A stretch of 64,000 nucleotides of DNA from Nonomuraea sp. NBC_00507 (lineage in GTDB: Bacteria > Actinomycetota > Actinomycetes > Streptosporangiales > Streptosporangiaceae): the NCBI RefSeq assembly GCF_036013525.1, contig NZ_CP107853.1:7750001-7814000 (forward strand). The letters run 5' to 3'. The position numbers were made by a program, and so were the translations under genes. The notes under the pieces are model-generated. The model ran no database searches, had not been told where the DNA came from, and worked only from the letters and a program-made list of their open reading frames with translations. This document shows positions 27,771 through 36,987 of the stretch, one piece after another. Each line of letters opens with the position of its first letter. Position 1 is the first letter of the stretch.

Positions 27771-28526
27771 GTGACGGAGTATGACGTGCTTGCCGAGGTG
27801 TATGAATGGCTTATCTCGGATGCAAAGTTGCCTCCAGCCGAGTTCGCTGCGTCGTTCGATGACGTCCTCAGTCTCCTGCCGTCGAACGCTCACGTCCTCG
27901 ACTGTTCGTGCGGAACCGGACAGTTGGCGGTTGGCCTCGCCGGTCGTGGCATGCAGGTTGTTGCAACTGACGCCAGCGAAGCGATGGTTCGTCGGACTGC
28001 AGAGTTGTCTGAGGAGTTCGGGGCATCCGTCCGGGCCATGCGGGCGAACTGGGAAGAGTTGCCCGACCATTTCGAGGACGACACGTTCGACATGGTGTTC
28101 TGCGTTGGCAACTCGCTTCACCATGCCGCGGGCGCGACAGGCAGGGGTGCTGCTCTGGAGGCGATGTCACGGCTTCTGCGCCCTGGCGGGCGCTTGGTGC
28201 TCACATCCCGCACTTGGGAACTCGTGAGGGCCAGAGGTTCCCGGCTGGACATCAGTGACCGACTCGTCCGCCGGAACGGTCGCGATGCCGTCGTGGTCTA
28301 CCGCTGGGAGATTGCGCCGCATTGGGAGCAGGAGCACCACATCGAGATTGCGATCGCGCAAGTTGATGCGACCGGGCTGGTTCTTGTCCGCTCGGAGCTG
28401 CTGTCCTGCTGGCCCTACCGGTACGAGGAACTCGAAGTCGAGCTGCACCGGGTCGGACTCCGGACGGAAGTGAGCACGTTCGATCTTGAGGCCGAGAACT
28501 ACATGGTGGTCGCGAGCAAGGTATAG
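27771..28526 (+). CDS. Class I SAM-dependent methyltransferase
   Basis: 251 residues from GTG 27771, chosen for the GGAGGT ribosome site at 27757-27762; GTG 27753 is the alternative. Motif I VLDCSCGTGQLAVGLAG at ~44-60 binds SAM, VVATDASEAMVRR is motif II, DTFDMVFCVGNSLHH is motif IV, and LLRPGGRLVLTSRTWE is motif VI. A small-molecule or glycine/sarcosine-type methyltransferase is possible; substrate unknown. It stands alone. Confidence 0.88.
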   Translation: MTEYDVLAEVYEWLISDAKLPPAEFAASFDDVLSLLPSNAHVLDCSCGTGQLAVGLAGRGMQVVATDASEAMVRRTAELSEEFGASVRAMRANWEELPDHFEDDTFDMVFCVGNSLHHAAGATGRGAALEAMSRLLRPGGRLVLTSRTWELVRARGSRLDISDRLVRRNGRDAVVVYRWEIAPHWEQEHHIEIAIAQVDATGLVLVRSELLSCWPYRYEELEVELHRVGLRTEVSTFDLEAENYMVVASKV

Positions 28527-29204
28527 ACACCGGGCTCTCAGTCCCCGGTCGGACCGCGCTGTTGCTCGCAGGACGCTTGCGCCCTCTCATCGGTGATCTT
28601 CTACCTTGCCCCGGGTGACGCCGACCCGAGCACCGAGCCTGTACGGCCACGGGCGTGTGGCGGGACGAGGGTGGATGAGGTCGCTGGAGTCCATGGCCGC
28701 TCCCTTTTGTGCGGGGCGCCCTTGGCCTGGGCGCCCTGTCCGGTGTTCCGATGAGGGAGGGCCCGCGGCCGGAGCAAGGGAACGCAACTTGGAGAACCCC
28801 GCCGCAGCCAAGAATGTTTTGGCGCCGTAACTGCGCAGGGGCGGCGTAGAGGTGACGTAGCAGCGCCAAAAGATCTGTGGCGGAGGCGGGAAGAGCCGGG
28901 TTGCGTGGACGAGCCCGGCTGCGAGGCTTGACCGAGTGGAACGCCGAGGGCGGCCGACCGTTGGCGCCTCAATCGGGCGCAAGGGGGAAGCCCCGGTTAC
29001 GCGGTCCGGTCAGCGCCCGGCGCGGTGCCACGGACGACCCGGCGCTCCACATGGGCAGGCCTGGCTACCCGTGCGGCTCGGGATCGTCGGGCTTCGCACG
29101 CTGACGACCCACCCAGAGGTGGCCCGCAGCCCGGCCGTCACGGTTCATCAACAGCAGTCTCCGCACCCGAGCGCGAACCCTCCATCCTGCGTCACAGTGG
29201 AGCC
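28527..29204. other. Intergenic region, no gene supported
   Basis: 680 bp of GC-rich DNA. It holds two GGGCGCCC blocks near 28720-28736, which can pair as a hairpin, and a 35-codon minus frame (28587-28694) behind AAGGGAG; neither is called as a gene. Confidence 0.5.
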
Positions 29205-30236
29205 GTGAATCGCTGGCGATGGATCCCGCAGGCCATCTGGCTCCTCCTGGCCGTCATCGGCTTAGCCTCGCTGCTGGCCTTGGTCTGGGTCATCGGCCCC
29301 GGAGCGACATGGGTCCTGGCCACCTTCGACGGCGTACGGCCAGAGACCCTTCCTGGGAAGGACTTGGCGGCCGCGCTGGACGCGATCAGAGGACGTGCTC
29401 TGGCGATCGCCACCGGGATCGCCGCGCTCGCAGCGGTGTACTTCACTGCACGCAACGCCCAGACCGCCCGCCAGGGCCACATCACCGACCGGTACACCAA
29501 GGCGATCGAGCAGCTCGGCTCCGACAAGATCGACGTCCGGTTGGGCGGTATCTACGCATTGGAGCGGATCGCCCGCGACTCTGCCCGTGACCATCCCACC
29601 GTGATGGAGGTGCTGGCGGCGTTCATCCGGGAGAACGCCCGCAGGCCTGCCGACGCCCCCCAAAAGCCCGGCGGCGGAAAGCGGGGACCTCGGCGATGGA
29701 AAATCGATCGTGAGGAGGAGAAGGAGGTGCCCCGTGTCGACATCCAAGCTGCTTGCTCGGTCCTCGGTCGCCGGCTCGTCAGGCAGGACGCCCCGCGGGC
29801 GAGGATCGACCTCACGGGTGCGTATCTGGCCGGCGTGCGCTTGTGGCGGGCGAAGCTGGCCCGCGCCGATTTTTCGAGGGCGATACTCGCTGGCGCGGAT
29901 TTGATTGAAGCCGACCTCAGCGATGCGTCCTTCATGCGCACCGATCTCTCTGAGGCCAAGCTGGACCGCGCCACGCTCACCCATGCCTCCATCTCTGACG
30001 CGACCATTACCTACGCCGACATGACGGGGGCCGATCTTCGTCGCGCGATCCTGAGCAATGTCGACCTCACCGGTACCGATCTTCGCGCCGCGGACATCCG
30101 CAATGCGCTCTTCATCGGCAACCTCACGTTGACTTGGGCAAGTACCTCCGAAATCAAATGGACCGAGCAGAGTGCGTGGAAGGAGGCGGTCAGCCGGGCT
30201 CGTGAGGCGCGGCGGGAGGAGGAGCGGGAGGGATAG
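29205..30236 (+). CDS. Membrane-anchored pentapeptide-repeat protein
   Basis: 343 residues from GTG 29205 (VNRWRWIPQAIWLLLAVIGL). Two membrane segments at ~8-33 and ~64-82, then a conserved RQGHITDRYTKAIEQLGSDK followed by VRLGGIYALERIARDS, seen in front of many actinobacterial pentapeptide proteins. From ~200 to 310 are A(D/N)Lxx repeats (LTGAYLAGVRLWRAKLARAD, FSRAILAGADLIEADLSDAS and more), forming a right-handed quadrilateral helix. Role unknown; likely a cytoplasmic-facing interaction scaffold. Confidence 0.85.
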   Translation: MNRWRWIPQAIWLLLAVIGLASLLALVWVIGPGATWVLATFDGVRPETLPGKDLAAALDAIRGRALAIATGIAALAAVYFTARNAQTARQGHITDRYTKAIEQLGSDKIDVRLGGIYALERIARDSARDHPTVMEVLAAFIRENARRPADAPQKPGGGKRGPRRWKIDREEEKEVPRVDIQAACSVLGRRLVRQDAPRARIDLTGAYLAGVRLWRAKLARADFSRAILAGADLIEADLSDASFMRTDLSEAKLDRATLTHASISDATITYADMTGADLRRAILSNVDLTGTDLRAADIRNALFIGNLTLTWASTSEIKWTEQSAWKEAVSRAREARREEEREG

Positions 30237-30345
30237 CCAGCCTGCGACTCAGCTAGGTCGAGAATGATCGACGAGGCTAATGAACGGTTTCTCTAGAGAC
30301 CGCCAGGCCGGTTACCGCGCCCTCAAGCGGTGAGATTCCCAGCAC

Positions 30346-30368
30346 CACTAATAGCCGCACTAGTAGTG
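30346..30368. promoter_or_regulatory. Paired operator boxes of the toxin-antitoxin-like operon
   Basis: CACTAATAG at 30346 and CACTAGTAG at 30358 are spaced exactly 12 bp; the second lies in the perfect palindrome CACTAGTAGTG (30358-30368). The boxes end 8 bp before the ATG at 30377, as expected for autorepression by a ribbon-helix-helix antitoxin. Confidence 0.65.
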
Positions 30369-30376
30369 TGACCACC

Positions 30377-30637
30377 ATGCCGACTACCATCGCGAGTATG
30401 GGTACGACAAGGAACGGTTCCTACAGCCTGAGCGAGATCGCGCACGGCTTCATCGAGGCCGGCGCCGAACGCGATCGGCTCAGCAAGTCGGCCTACGTCG
30501 AGCAGGCCGTCATCTACTACGCCATCGCCACGGGAGCGCCAACCGTCGACGCTGACGAGGCGTTCGCCGAAGCGCTGGTCGATGAGCAGGAAGCTGCCGC
30601 GGCTGATGATGAGTTCCGGGAGCGGGGCGCCGCGTGA
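30377..30637 (+). CDS. Antitoxin-like small protein
   Basis: 86 residues from ATG 30377 (an ATG at 30398 is possible). It reads GSYSLSEIAHGFIEAGAERD then LSKSAYVEQAVIYYAIATG, a strand plus two helices that suit a ribbon-helix-helix DNA-binding fold, and ends in an acidic tail DEQEAAAADDEFRERGAA, typical of a toxin-neutralising region. Its stop overlaps the next gene's GTG (GTGA). Family not recognised with certainty. Confidence 0.6.
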   Translation: MPTTIASMGTTRNGSYSLSEIAHGFIEAGAERDRLSKSAYVEQAVIYYAIATGAPTVDADEAFAEALVDEQEAAAADDEFRERGAA

Positions 30638-30948
30638 TCCCACTCACTGCGGGCGGGGTCTACCTCTACAGCCCGAAGGGCATCGACCGTGAGCGCTTGA
30701 TGCTCGTCACGTCCGCGGCCGCCGTACTCGAGTCCCGCCGCCGGTTCATCATCGGCCTGGCGGTCATGTCCTCCCATGACGGCGACACGCTGACGGTGCC
30801 GATCACCGTGAACGGCGCCCGTCGCTACGTCAACTGCACCCAGCCGATGCGGCTGATCCGCGACTGGTTCTTGGAGCACCACGACACCATCTCCCCTCAG
30901 GAGTTGGAGGCCGTACGGGCGTACCGCCGACTGTCGGAAGACCTGTGA
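30634..30948 (+). CDS. Toxin-like small protein (MazF/CcdB-like profile)
   Basis: 104 residues from GTG 30634. MIPLTAGGVYLYSPKGIDRE then RLMLVTSAAAVLESRRRFII and VPITVNGARRYVNCTQPMRL RIDWF-type ending match the beta-barrel order of MazF/CcdB-like toxins (G-x-V-Y at the start, I-G-L middle strand, C-x-P late), but the classical RPVVIVS motif is missing. The 4-bp overlap with the upstream acidic protein and the shared operator support a toxin-antitoxin pair. Target (mRNA or gyrase) unknown. Confidence 0.5.
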   Translation: MIPLTAGGVYLYSPKGIDRERLMLVTSAAAVLESRRRFIIGLAVMSSHDGDTLTVPITVNGARRYVNCTQPMRLIRDWFLEHHDTISPQELEAVRAYRRLSEDL

Positions 30949-31222
30949 AGCGCTGAGAAGATCCAGGAGCTCCCGCACCGCTCCTGGATCTCTCGACGGA
31001 GCGCATGGCCGCCGCATGTTGCCTCGCTGTGTGGGCTCGTTGAAGGATCACCGGCGACCCGCCACAACCGAAGTTTCCTCCGGTTTCCGGTCCGACCACC
31101 CGGACCGGGACTCTCCGTCACCAAAGATAGCGCCGCATGGTTCTCATAAATGACCAGTTGTGACAGTTCTGAGAACGCGCCAAAACATGCCCGATTTGCC
31201 CGGATTCTCGTTCGCAGAACAC

Positions 31223-31248
31223 CTCTCAAAACTCCTGAAATTTGAGAG
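31223..31248. promoter_or_regulatory. Inverted repeat CTCTCAAA / TTTGAGAG before the recombinase
   Basis: Perfect 8-bp arms with a 10-bp spacer, ending 23 bp before the ATG at 31272; further TTCTGAGA half-sites flank it at 31167 and 31253. Candidate res/operator for the serine recombinase. Confidence 0.6.
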
Positions 31249-31271
31249 ATACTTCTGAGAGACTGTCGGGC

Positions 31272-32177
31272 ATGGACTTGACCCCCGCCGGCGCCGCAGA
31301 TGCGATCGAACGCCGCGACTGCCCCAAATGTGTGGCACCGGCCGGCAGCGCCTGCCGTACCCGCGGCGGCAAGACCGCGACCAAGTACCACACCGCGCGT
31401 TTCATCCTCGTCCCCTCCCTCCGGGAGGAGCTCGAGGTGCCGGTGCCCGACGACCGCGGGCCCGGGCGGCCCGGGCGGCCCTGGCGGCAAGGACCATCGA
31501 TTGAGGCGCGCCCCGAAACCAGCCTCGCCGCCAAGCCGATCCGGATCGGGTATGCGCGCTGCGCGACCGCGCAGCAGGAGCTGCAGAGCCAGCTGGATGC
31601 GCTGGAGGCCGCGCAGTGCAAGCGGATCTTCTCCGAGAAGATCAGCACCCGCGTCAAGGTGCGGCCCGAGCTGGAAAAGGCCCTCAAACTCGCGCATGAC
31701 ATCAAGCTGGCCGCGCCTGACCAGCCGGTCATCCTCGCCGTGCATGAGCTCAAGCGCCTGGCCCGCAACGCGGCCGAGCTGATGACCATCTCGGCCACCC
31801 TGCAGACCGGCGACATCCAGCTCGAACTCCTCACCGGCCCGCTCACCGGCGTCTACGACCCCAGCGGCATGGGCTCGATGCTGTTCGTCGTGCTGGCCGT
31901 GGCCGCCCAGCTCGACCGCAACTACATCCGGGAGAAGACGCTGGAGGGCCAGATGGCCGCCGCGGCCAAGGGCAACCACGGCGGACGGCCGAAGGTCATT
32001 GACGACGACATGCTGCTGTTCGCCCGCGCGCTGAAGGACAACGGCACCCCGGTGCCCGAGATCGCCAAGAAGCTGACCATCAAGACCGGCAAGAACGCGG
32101 GCAAGCACCCCTCGGTGGCGTCGCTGTACCGGGCCTTGGCCGAGGCCGAAAACACCGAACCCGCAGGCCACGTGTGA
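31272..32177 (+). CDS. Zinc-finger serine recombinase with alanine at the catalytic position
   Basis: 301 residues from ATG 31272. Residues ~17-46 form a C-x2-C...C...H zinc finger (CPKCVAPAGSACRTRG). The resolvase domain follows: IRIGYARCATAQQELQSQLD, then FSEKISTRVKVRPELEKALK, HELKRLARNAAELMTI and QLDRNYIREKTLEGQ, with a C-terminal HTH GKHPSVASLYRALAEA. In resolvases the position after YARx is the nucleophilic serine (YARVS); here the codon at 31563-31565 is GCG (Ala, residue 98) instead of, presumably, TCG. Everything else is intact, so it may bind DNA without cutting. A deeper start at 31242 is less likely. Confidence 0.85.
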   Translation: MDLTPAGAADAIERRDCPKCVAPAGSACRTRGGKTATKYHTARFILVPSLREELEVPVPDDRGPGRPGRPWRQGPSIEARPETSLAAKPIRIGYARCATAQQELQSQLDALEAAQCKRIFSEKISTRVKVRPELEKALKLAHDIKLAAPDQPVILAVHELKRLARNAAELMTISATLQTGDIQLELLTGPLTGVYDPSGMGSMLFVVLAVAAQLDRNYIREKTLEGQMAAAAKGNHGGRPKVIDDDMLLFARALKDNGTPVPEIAKKLTIKTGKNAGKHPSVASLYRALAEAENTEPAGHV

Positions 32178-32248
32178 TGATCTCGCGCGCGCCGGCGAGC
32201 GCGAGGGTTCCTGCGGAACATCTGCCGACCAGAATAGGAGAAGTCCCC

Positions 32249-32676
32249 ATGCCCGTATCCCAGGTGCGTCTGCAGGCCAGCCAGGACGGCCGCTGCTCCT
32301 GGACGCCTTGATCAAGCATGACCAGTTTCGAGATGACTACGCCGGTGGCGGCGTCGACCCGTTGGGCACTCGACACGGTCCCTACTGGCTGAGCAATATC
32401 ACCACCGACGCCTACGAACCGGTGGACGAAATGACCGCGATCGATGTCCTGAGAAGCTGGGCCAGCCAGTATGGAGGTCTGCCCAAACAGGTGGAAGAGG
32501 TCTTGAACCACGAGGTCTATGCGCTCATCCGGGCGGCCACGAGCCGATATCGCCTCAAAGAGCTTGGCCGGTCTGAGTTCCACGACTGGGGTGGCGTCCA
32601 CACCGAATTCCATGAACTCATCGTCGTGGACCGGGCTAGCAGAAACCTGACTCTGATCATCGCAGCTGACGACTGA
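32249..32676 (+). pseudogene. Conserved mobile-element protein with early frameshift
   Basis: ATG 32249 behind AGGAGAAG gives MPVSQVRLQASQDGR; one base is missing near 32291, and the next frame continues LLLDALIKHDQFRDDYAGGG, VDPLGTRHGPYWLSNITTDA and stops at 32676. The two parts together make a ~142-residue soluble protein. If translation starts at the TTG 32308 instead, a shortened product is made. Function unknown. Confidence 0.55.
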
Positions 32677-32770
32677 CAGCACCACAGTCGAGAACCACTG
32701 ACGCAAGCGCCCACCTGCCGGCAGCGGGAATGGTACCAAAACTCGTTCGCCGACAGCCCCTCGAAGATCG

Positions 32771-35700
32771 TCAACTGGCACCGAAACTCATGCGAACTTG
32801 GCGCTCGAACTCATTCGCCAAACCACTACTGGATATGGACCCGCGGACTGCCGATTCTGCGGATCGGCACAGCGTGAAAGGCTCGACGCCGGGCAGGTGG
32901 CGTGACCATTCAGCGGCGGTGAGTGTACGGCCCGCGCGTGCGCACACTGTCGCGGCCACGTGCCGCTCGTCCACGTCGTGCACACGGATCGTGCCGTCGG
33001 AGGCGGCGGTGTGGAGTTTCGTACCGTCCGCAGAGAATGCCACCCACCCGCTGCCGGTGCCGTTCGCCACCTGGTTTCCGTCGAAGAGGACGCCCAGCGG
33101 TCGCCGGCTCGGCACGTCCCAGAGACGTACGCGCGAGACCTGCTCGTACGTCGCGATCGTGCGCCCATCAGGCGACCAGGCCAGCATGGTGGCCTGGCTG
33201 CCCGGCACCGCGGGGAACTCGGCGATCCGGGTCCTGATGTCGCCGTCCCACAAGGTGAGCCGGCCGGTGGGCCCGGAGAATGCCACCTGCCGGCCGTCCG
33301 GGCTGAAGGCGAAGGCACCGGCGAGCTGCCCGGTGCCCGGCGCGGGAGGCCGGGTGACGCCCTTCGCCGGATCGATGAGCTGGAGCGGGTTACCGGTCAC
33401 GAGCAGCCGTCCGTCGGGGCGGAAGGCGAGGTCGTTCGCGCCCGTCCCGGTCTCCGCTCGTTGAAATCCGCGTTCGAGGTCCCACAGTTCGACGCGATCG
33501 TGCTCCCCGTAGCGCGACACGGCCAGCGTGCGTCCGTCCGGGCTGAACGCCAGCGCCTGGGCGCCCTGCTTGCGGTCGCCCTCCAGCTTGAGCCGGGCCG
33601 ACACCTTATGCCCGGTCAAATCCACGACGTGGACCGTGTCACCGGCGGCCAGGGCGAGCCGGCGTCCGTCGGGACTGAAGGCGGTCGCACTGCCGCCACT
33701 GCCTGACCAGCTGATCGGTTTCATCAAAGAGCGGCCCCTCGCCGTGTCCCTGACCTCCATCCGCTCGTTGTCCCAGATCGCGGCCAGCACGCGCGTGGAG
33801 GGGTCCAGCCGTACGTTCCCGCCTTCGATGCCGCCGCTGATCGGCGGGTCGAACACCATCGAGACGTCCTCGGTGTGGACGGCGCCGTATCCGTCCAGAT
33901 AGCGGACGGCCCGGTCGGGGAGGTCGAAGCGGAGCCCGCTGGCGAAGGCGGGCATGACCCGGCTGTACGCCGTTTCAAAGGTGGAGCGCCGCCGAAACGT
34001 CAGCCGGTCCCAGCCGCCCCAGTCGGCGATGAAAGCGTCGCCGAAGACGAAGCCGGCCTCTTGGCCTGTCTCGCCCTTCTGGCCCATCACTTCCTCTCTG
34101 GATGGCAGCTCGAGCACACGGAGCCTGGTCTCCGTGTCCGAATTCAGAAGCTCCGTGGTCACCATCATCTTGCCGTCGTCGCTGAAGGCGGTCTGGTTGA
34201 TGGTGCCTTTGTCCCGCCCGAGCCACGGGATCGGCGTCTTCTTGCCCCGGCGCAGGTCCCACAACTCCGCGTCATGGCCCTTCACCACGTAGCCGAAGCG
34301 GCCGTCCCGGCTGATCGCGTTGAGCGCGGCTCCCGAGGGGGCGGTGAGCTGCTTGCGCTTGGCGACGTCCCACCATTCGGGTATGGCTTTCGCCCCCCAG
34401 GGGATGGCCAGGTAGCGCCCGGAGCCGTCGAAGCTCAGTGTGCCTCCCGCCGATTGCCTGCCTTGACGGGCGATGGGGGCGCCGAGCGGTCTTCCGGTGC
34501 GCGTGTCCCACAGCCGTACCTCCTTGTCGTCGAGGAGGGCCAGGGTGTGCCCGTCGGGGGCGAGCGCGGCTTGGGACACGTTCGCGCTCACCCCGGACAG
34601 CGCGCCGATCCGCCGTTTGCCGGTGACGTCCCAGATCCTGGCCGTCCCGCCGTCCACGGACACGAGCACGCGGCCGTCCTGGCTGAGGTTCAGCACGGTC
34701 GCGGCCGTGTAGTCGGGGTCGTGGAAGACGGAGGTCGTGGTCTGAGAGAGCGAATCGTAGAGCGCGCCGCGGGTCTCGGGCAGCTCCGGGCTCAGCCGCC
34801 AGCCGGCCACGCTCAGCAGCTTCGCGACCTGGGGGTCGCTCTGCCGCAGGTCGGCGGCTCGCAGCGCGAGCTCCCGCGCCAGCGCGTCGTCGCGCTGGCG
34901 GTTCGACTCCCTGCGCAGGTATTCGGCCGTGCCCAGCCCGCCGAGTGTGGCCACCAGTAGCACGGCCAGGGCGGCCGCGACCAGGTTGCGCCGCCTGGAC
35001 TGCCTGCGGGCCTGCCGGGAGGCGGCGTCGAGGTATTCGCGTTCGCGTCTGGCCAGCGTGAGGTCCTTGCGCTCGGCTGCGGCCCAATGGAGCGTCCGGT
35101 CCAGGGCCGAGCCGTGCATCAGATCGGCGGGTCTCCTGCCGTGCGACTCCCACTCGGCGGCGGCGTCGGCGAGGCGGCGATGCACGGGCAGCCCGGCGCT
35201 GTTGCCCGCCACCCAGTCCCGGAGCCTGGGCCAGGCGCGCAGCAGGCCCGGCATGGCCAGCGCGTACGCCGTCCCGGTCCGCGTGACGATGCCCGCCGCG
35301 GCGAACACGTCGAGCAGCGCGTCGACGGCCGGGGTCTCGGGCAGCTCGTCCCGGCCGACCGGCCGGAGCGTGTCGCCGTCGATCATCCGCAGGAAAACCT
35401 CGGGCACGCTGGCCCGCTCGGTCTCGGTGAGCTCGGCATAGAGCTCCTCGGCGATCGCGCCCAGGTCCGGTTCCGCCCGGCCCTTCAGCGTGCCGGCCAG
35501 CGTGCCACCGCGCACCAGCGGGTCCTCCTCGGCGGCGTCGCCCGCGACGGTGTCGTCGAGCAGGCGCAGCAGCACCTCCCTGGCGGTCGGCCGGTCGGCG
35601 GCGTTCCCGGACAGGGCGGCCGCCACGAGGGAGCCGAGCGGTTCCGGCAGCCCGGCCACGTCCGGCTTGAAGCCGAGCAGCCGCCCGATGACCGCCATCG

Positions 35701-36343
35701 GGTCACCGGGCTCGATCGCGTCCCTCCCCCGGGCCGCGAACAGCACGACCAGGCCCCACGCCCACAGGTCGGCCGCCTCGGTCACGGCCCGCCCGTCGAA
35801 CACCTCCGGCGACATGTAGTTCGGCGTGCCCATGATCGGACCGCTCGTGGTGGGCCCGACCTCTCTGGCGACACCGAAGTCGATCACCCGGGGGCCGTCG
35901 GGGCCCAGGATGATGTTGTCCGGCTTGAGATCGCGGTGGACGATGCCGGCCTGGTGGATGGCGGTCAGCGCGGTCGCCACGCCGACGGCCAGGCGGCGCA
36001 GCCGGTCGCCCTCATAGGGGCCAGACTCGGCCACGACCTGCCGCAGGCTGAGGCCGGGGACGTACTCGCTGACGATGTACGGCGGGGCCGCCTCGACCTG
36101 CGCCTCGATCACCTTGGCGGTGCAGAACGAGGCCACCCGCTGGGCCGCCGACGCCTCCTTGGCCAGCCTGGCCCGCGCCTGCGCGCCCTCGGACCTGGGC
36201 ACCTTGATCGCGACCCGCTCACCCGGCTCGCCGTACGCCTCGTAGACGACGCCCTGGCCGCCCGCGCCGAGGCGGCCGACCAGCCAGTAACGCCCCAGGC
36301 GGTGCGGGTCGGAAGAAGTGAGAGGAACCATCAAGTCCGCCAT
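32771..36343 (-). CDS. Receptor-like Ser/Thr protein kinase with WD40 propeller
   Basis: 1190 residues from ATG 36343 (ATG 36331 is also possible). Order: kinase domain 15-270 with GRLGAGGQGVVYEA, lysine in RVAIKVP, IVHRDLKPDNIILGP catalytic loop, IDFGVAR and GTPNYMSPEVF; a helical linker; one membrane segment at ~455-475 (NLVAAALAVLLVATLGGLG); then WD40 blades to ~1160, e.g. FSPDGRRLALAAGDTVHVVD and AFSPDGRTLAVSRYGEHDRV. The C-terminus extends past the last blade to 32771. Typical of actinobacterial nSTAND/STPK sensors whose propeller senses a ligand or partner. It is monocistronic, with its promoter facing 36430. Confidence 0.93.
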   Translation of the reverse strand: MADLMVPLTSSDPHRLGRYWLVGRLGAGGQGVVYEAYGEPGERVAIKVPRSEGAQARARLAKEASAAQRVASFCTAKVIEAQVEAAPPYIVSEYVPGLSLRQVVAESGPYEGDRLRRLAVGVATALTAIHQAGIVHRDLKPDNIILGPDGPRVIDFGVAREVGPTTSGPIMGTPNYMSPEVFDGRAVTEAADLWAWGLVVLFAARGRDAIEPGDPMAVIGRLLGFKPDVAGLPEPLGSLVAAALSGNAADRPTAREVLLRLLDDTVAGDAAEEDPLVRGGTLAGTLKGRAEPDLGAIAEELYAELTETERASVPEVFLRMIDGDTLRPVGRDELPETPAVDALLDVFAAAGIVTRTGTAYALAMPGLLRAWPRLRDWVAGNSAGLPVHRRLADAAAEWESHGRRPADLMHGSALDRTLHWAAAERKDLTLARREREYLDAASRQARRQSRRRNLVAAALAVLLVATLGGLGTAEYLRRESNRQRDDALARELALRAADLRQSDPQVAKLLSVAGWRLSPELPETRGALYDSLSQTTTSVFHDPDYTAATVLNLSQDGRVLVSVDGGTARIWDVTGKRRIGALSGVSANVSQAALAPDGHTLALLDDKEVRLWDTRTGRPLGAPIARQGRQSAGGTLSFDGSGRYLAIPWGAKAIPEWWDVAKRKQLTAPSGAALNAISRDGRFGYVVKGHDAELWDLRRGKKTPIPWLGRDKGTINQTAFSDDGKMMVTTELLNSDTETRLRVLELPSREEVMGQKGETGQEAGFVFGDAFIADWGGWDRLTFRRRSTFETAYSRVMPAFASGLRFDLPDRAVRYLDGYGAVHTEDVSMVFDPPISGGIEGGNVRLDPSTRVLAAIWDNERMEVRDTARGRSLMKPISWSGSGGSATAFSPDGRRLALAAGDTVHVVDLTGHKVSARLKLEGDRKQGAQALAFSPDGRTLAVSRYGEHDRVELWDLERGFQRAETGTGANDLAFRPDGRLLVTGNPLQLIDPAKGVTRPPAPGTGQLAGAFAFSPDGRQVAFSGPTGRLTLWDGDIRTRIAEFPAVPGSQATMLAWSPDGRTIATYEQVSRVRLWDVPSRRPLGVLFDGNQVANGTGSGWVAFSADGTKLHTAASDGTIRVHDVDERHVAATVCARAGRTLTAAEWSRHLPGVEPFTLCRSAESAVRGSISSSGLANEFERQVRMSFGAS

Positions 36344-36419
36344 TCTGCTCGATCGGGGTCGTCCCGGACCATAGGGCGGCGGATGTTGAGGCGATGTTGA
36401 GGATCCGCCCAGGCCGGTG

Positions 36420-36431
36420 GCAAGCGCTTGC
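36420..36431. promoter_or_regulatory. 12-bp perfect palindrome upstream of the kinase
   Basis: GCAAGCGCTTGC, with GCAAG-type half sites nearby at 36438 and 36453, 77 bp before the kinase start. Two direct GATGTTGAGG copies (36382, 36394) lie between. A LacI/TetR-like operator is possible. Confidence 0.45.
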
Positions 36432-36729
36432 GTGCCGCGCAAGGACCGGGTCGCAAGCACCTTTTGCGACACGGAGAGGTCGCCAGCCGAACGACCGCAC
36501 GAATCCGTCCAGTGACTGGTGACGTTCACCGCGGAGACGCCGTACTGGGAGCCGGGGCCGGTGATCCCCACTGGTCACCTGACGTCAACCCGAGCGGTGG
36601 GCCTCAACGTGCCACACGTGGAAGAAAAGATCATCTCTCTCTGACCTGCGAGAAGAGTACAGAGACCCAAGATAACGGTCGAGGCCGGCCGCGACGACGT
36701 GCCGATCCGCCTCCTGTCCTGCAAGCCCC

Positions 36730-36987
36730 TCACCACCGAAGACCAGGAGGTTCCATGATGACGATCACCAGCCCCGAGCAGACCACCCCAGACGCCGAGC
36801 AGGCCGAGCGCTGGCGGACGCCGTACAGCTCGTACCCGCCCAGCCGCCGGTTGGTGATCTTCGCCCGGCCGATGCGCTGGTAGACGCTGTAGGACCAGCC
36901 GGTGCCGCCGGGCCGCGGCTCGACTGGAAACAGCTCGCCGGCGGGCGGATCGTCCTGGCCCGCCGGCGAGGCCGGTTCCGTGGTCAC
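36730..36987 (-). CDS. Small hypothetical protein, coupled to the upstream gene
   Basis: 85 residues; MTTEPASPAGQDDPPAGELF then EPRPGGTGWSYSVYQRIGRA KITNRRLGGYELYG-type sequence. The first ~65 residues look real (a short strand-rich segment SYSVYQRIGRAKITNRRLGG); the end from RSACSASG is the antisense of the plus ORF and is probably junction sequence. ATG overlaps the stop of 36984-37442 (ATGA). Confidence 0.5.
   Translation of the reverse strand: MTTEPASPAGQDDPPAGELFPVEPRPGGTGWSYSVYQRIGRAKITNRRLGGYELYGVRQRSACSASGVVCSGLVIVIMEPPGLRW
36755..36883 (+). CDS. Short ORF with strong ribosome site (42 codons)
   Basis: MMTITSPEQTTPDAEQAERW then RTPYSSYPPSRRLVIFARPM, behind AGGAGG at 36745-36750. The N-terminal style (MTxTxPExTxxAExAERW) is common in actinobacterial mobile elements, but from about codon 20 it is antisense to the minus-strand gene at 36730-36987, so it is probably the front end of a gene cut by the junction. 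Confidence 0.35.
   Translation: MMTITSPEQTTPDAEQAERWRTPYSSYPPSRRLVIFARPMRW

Noticed and set aside
28587..28694. 35-codon minus-strand ORF behind AAGGGAG (possible leader peptide)
   Set aside because: No downstream gene on that strand to regulate and no conserved feature.
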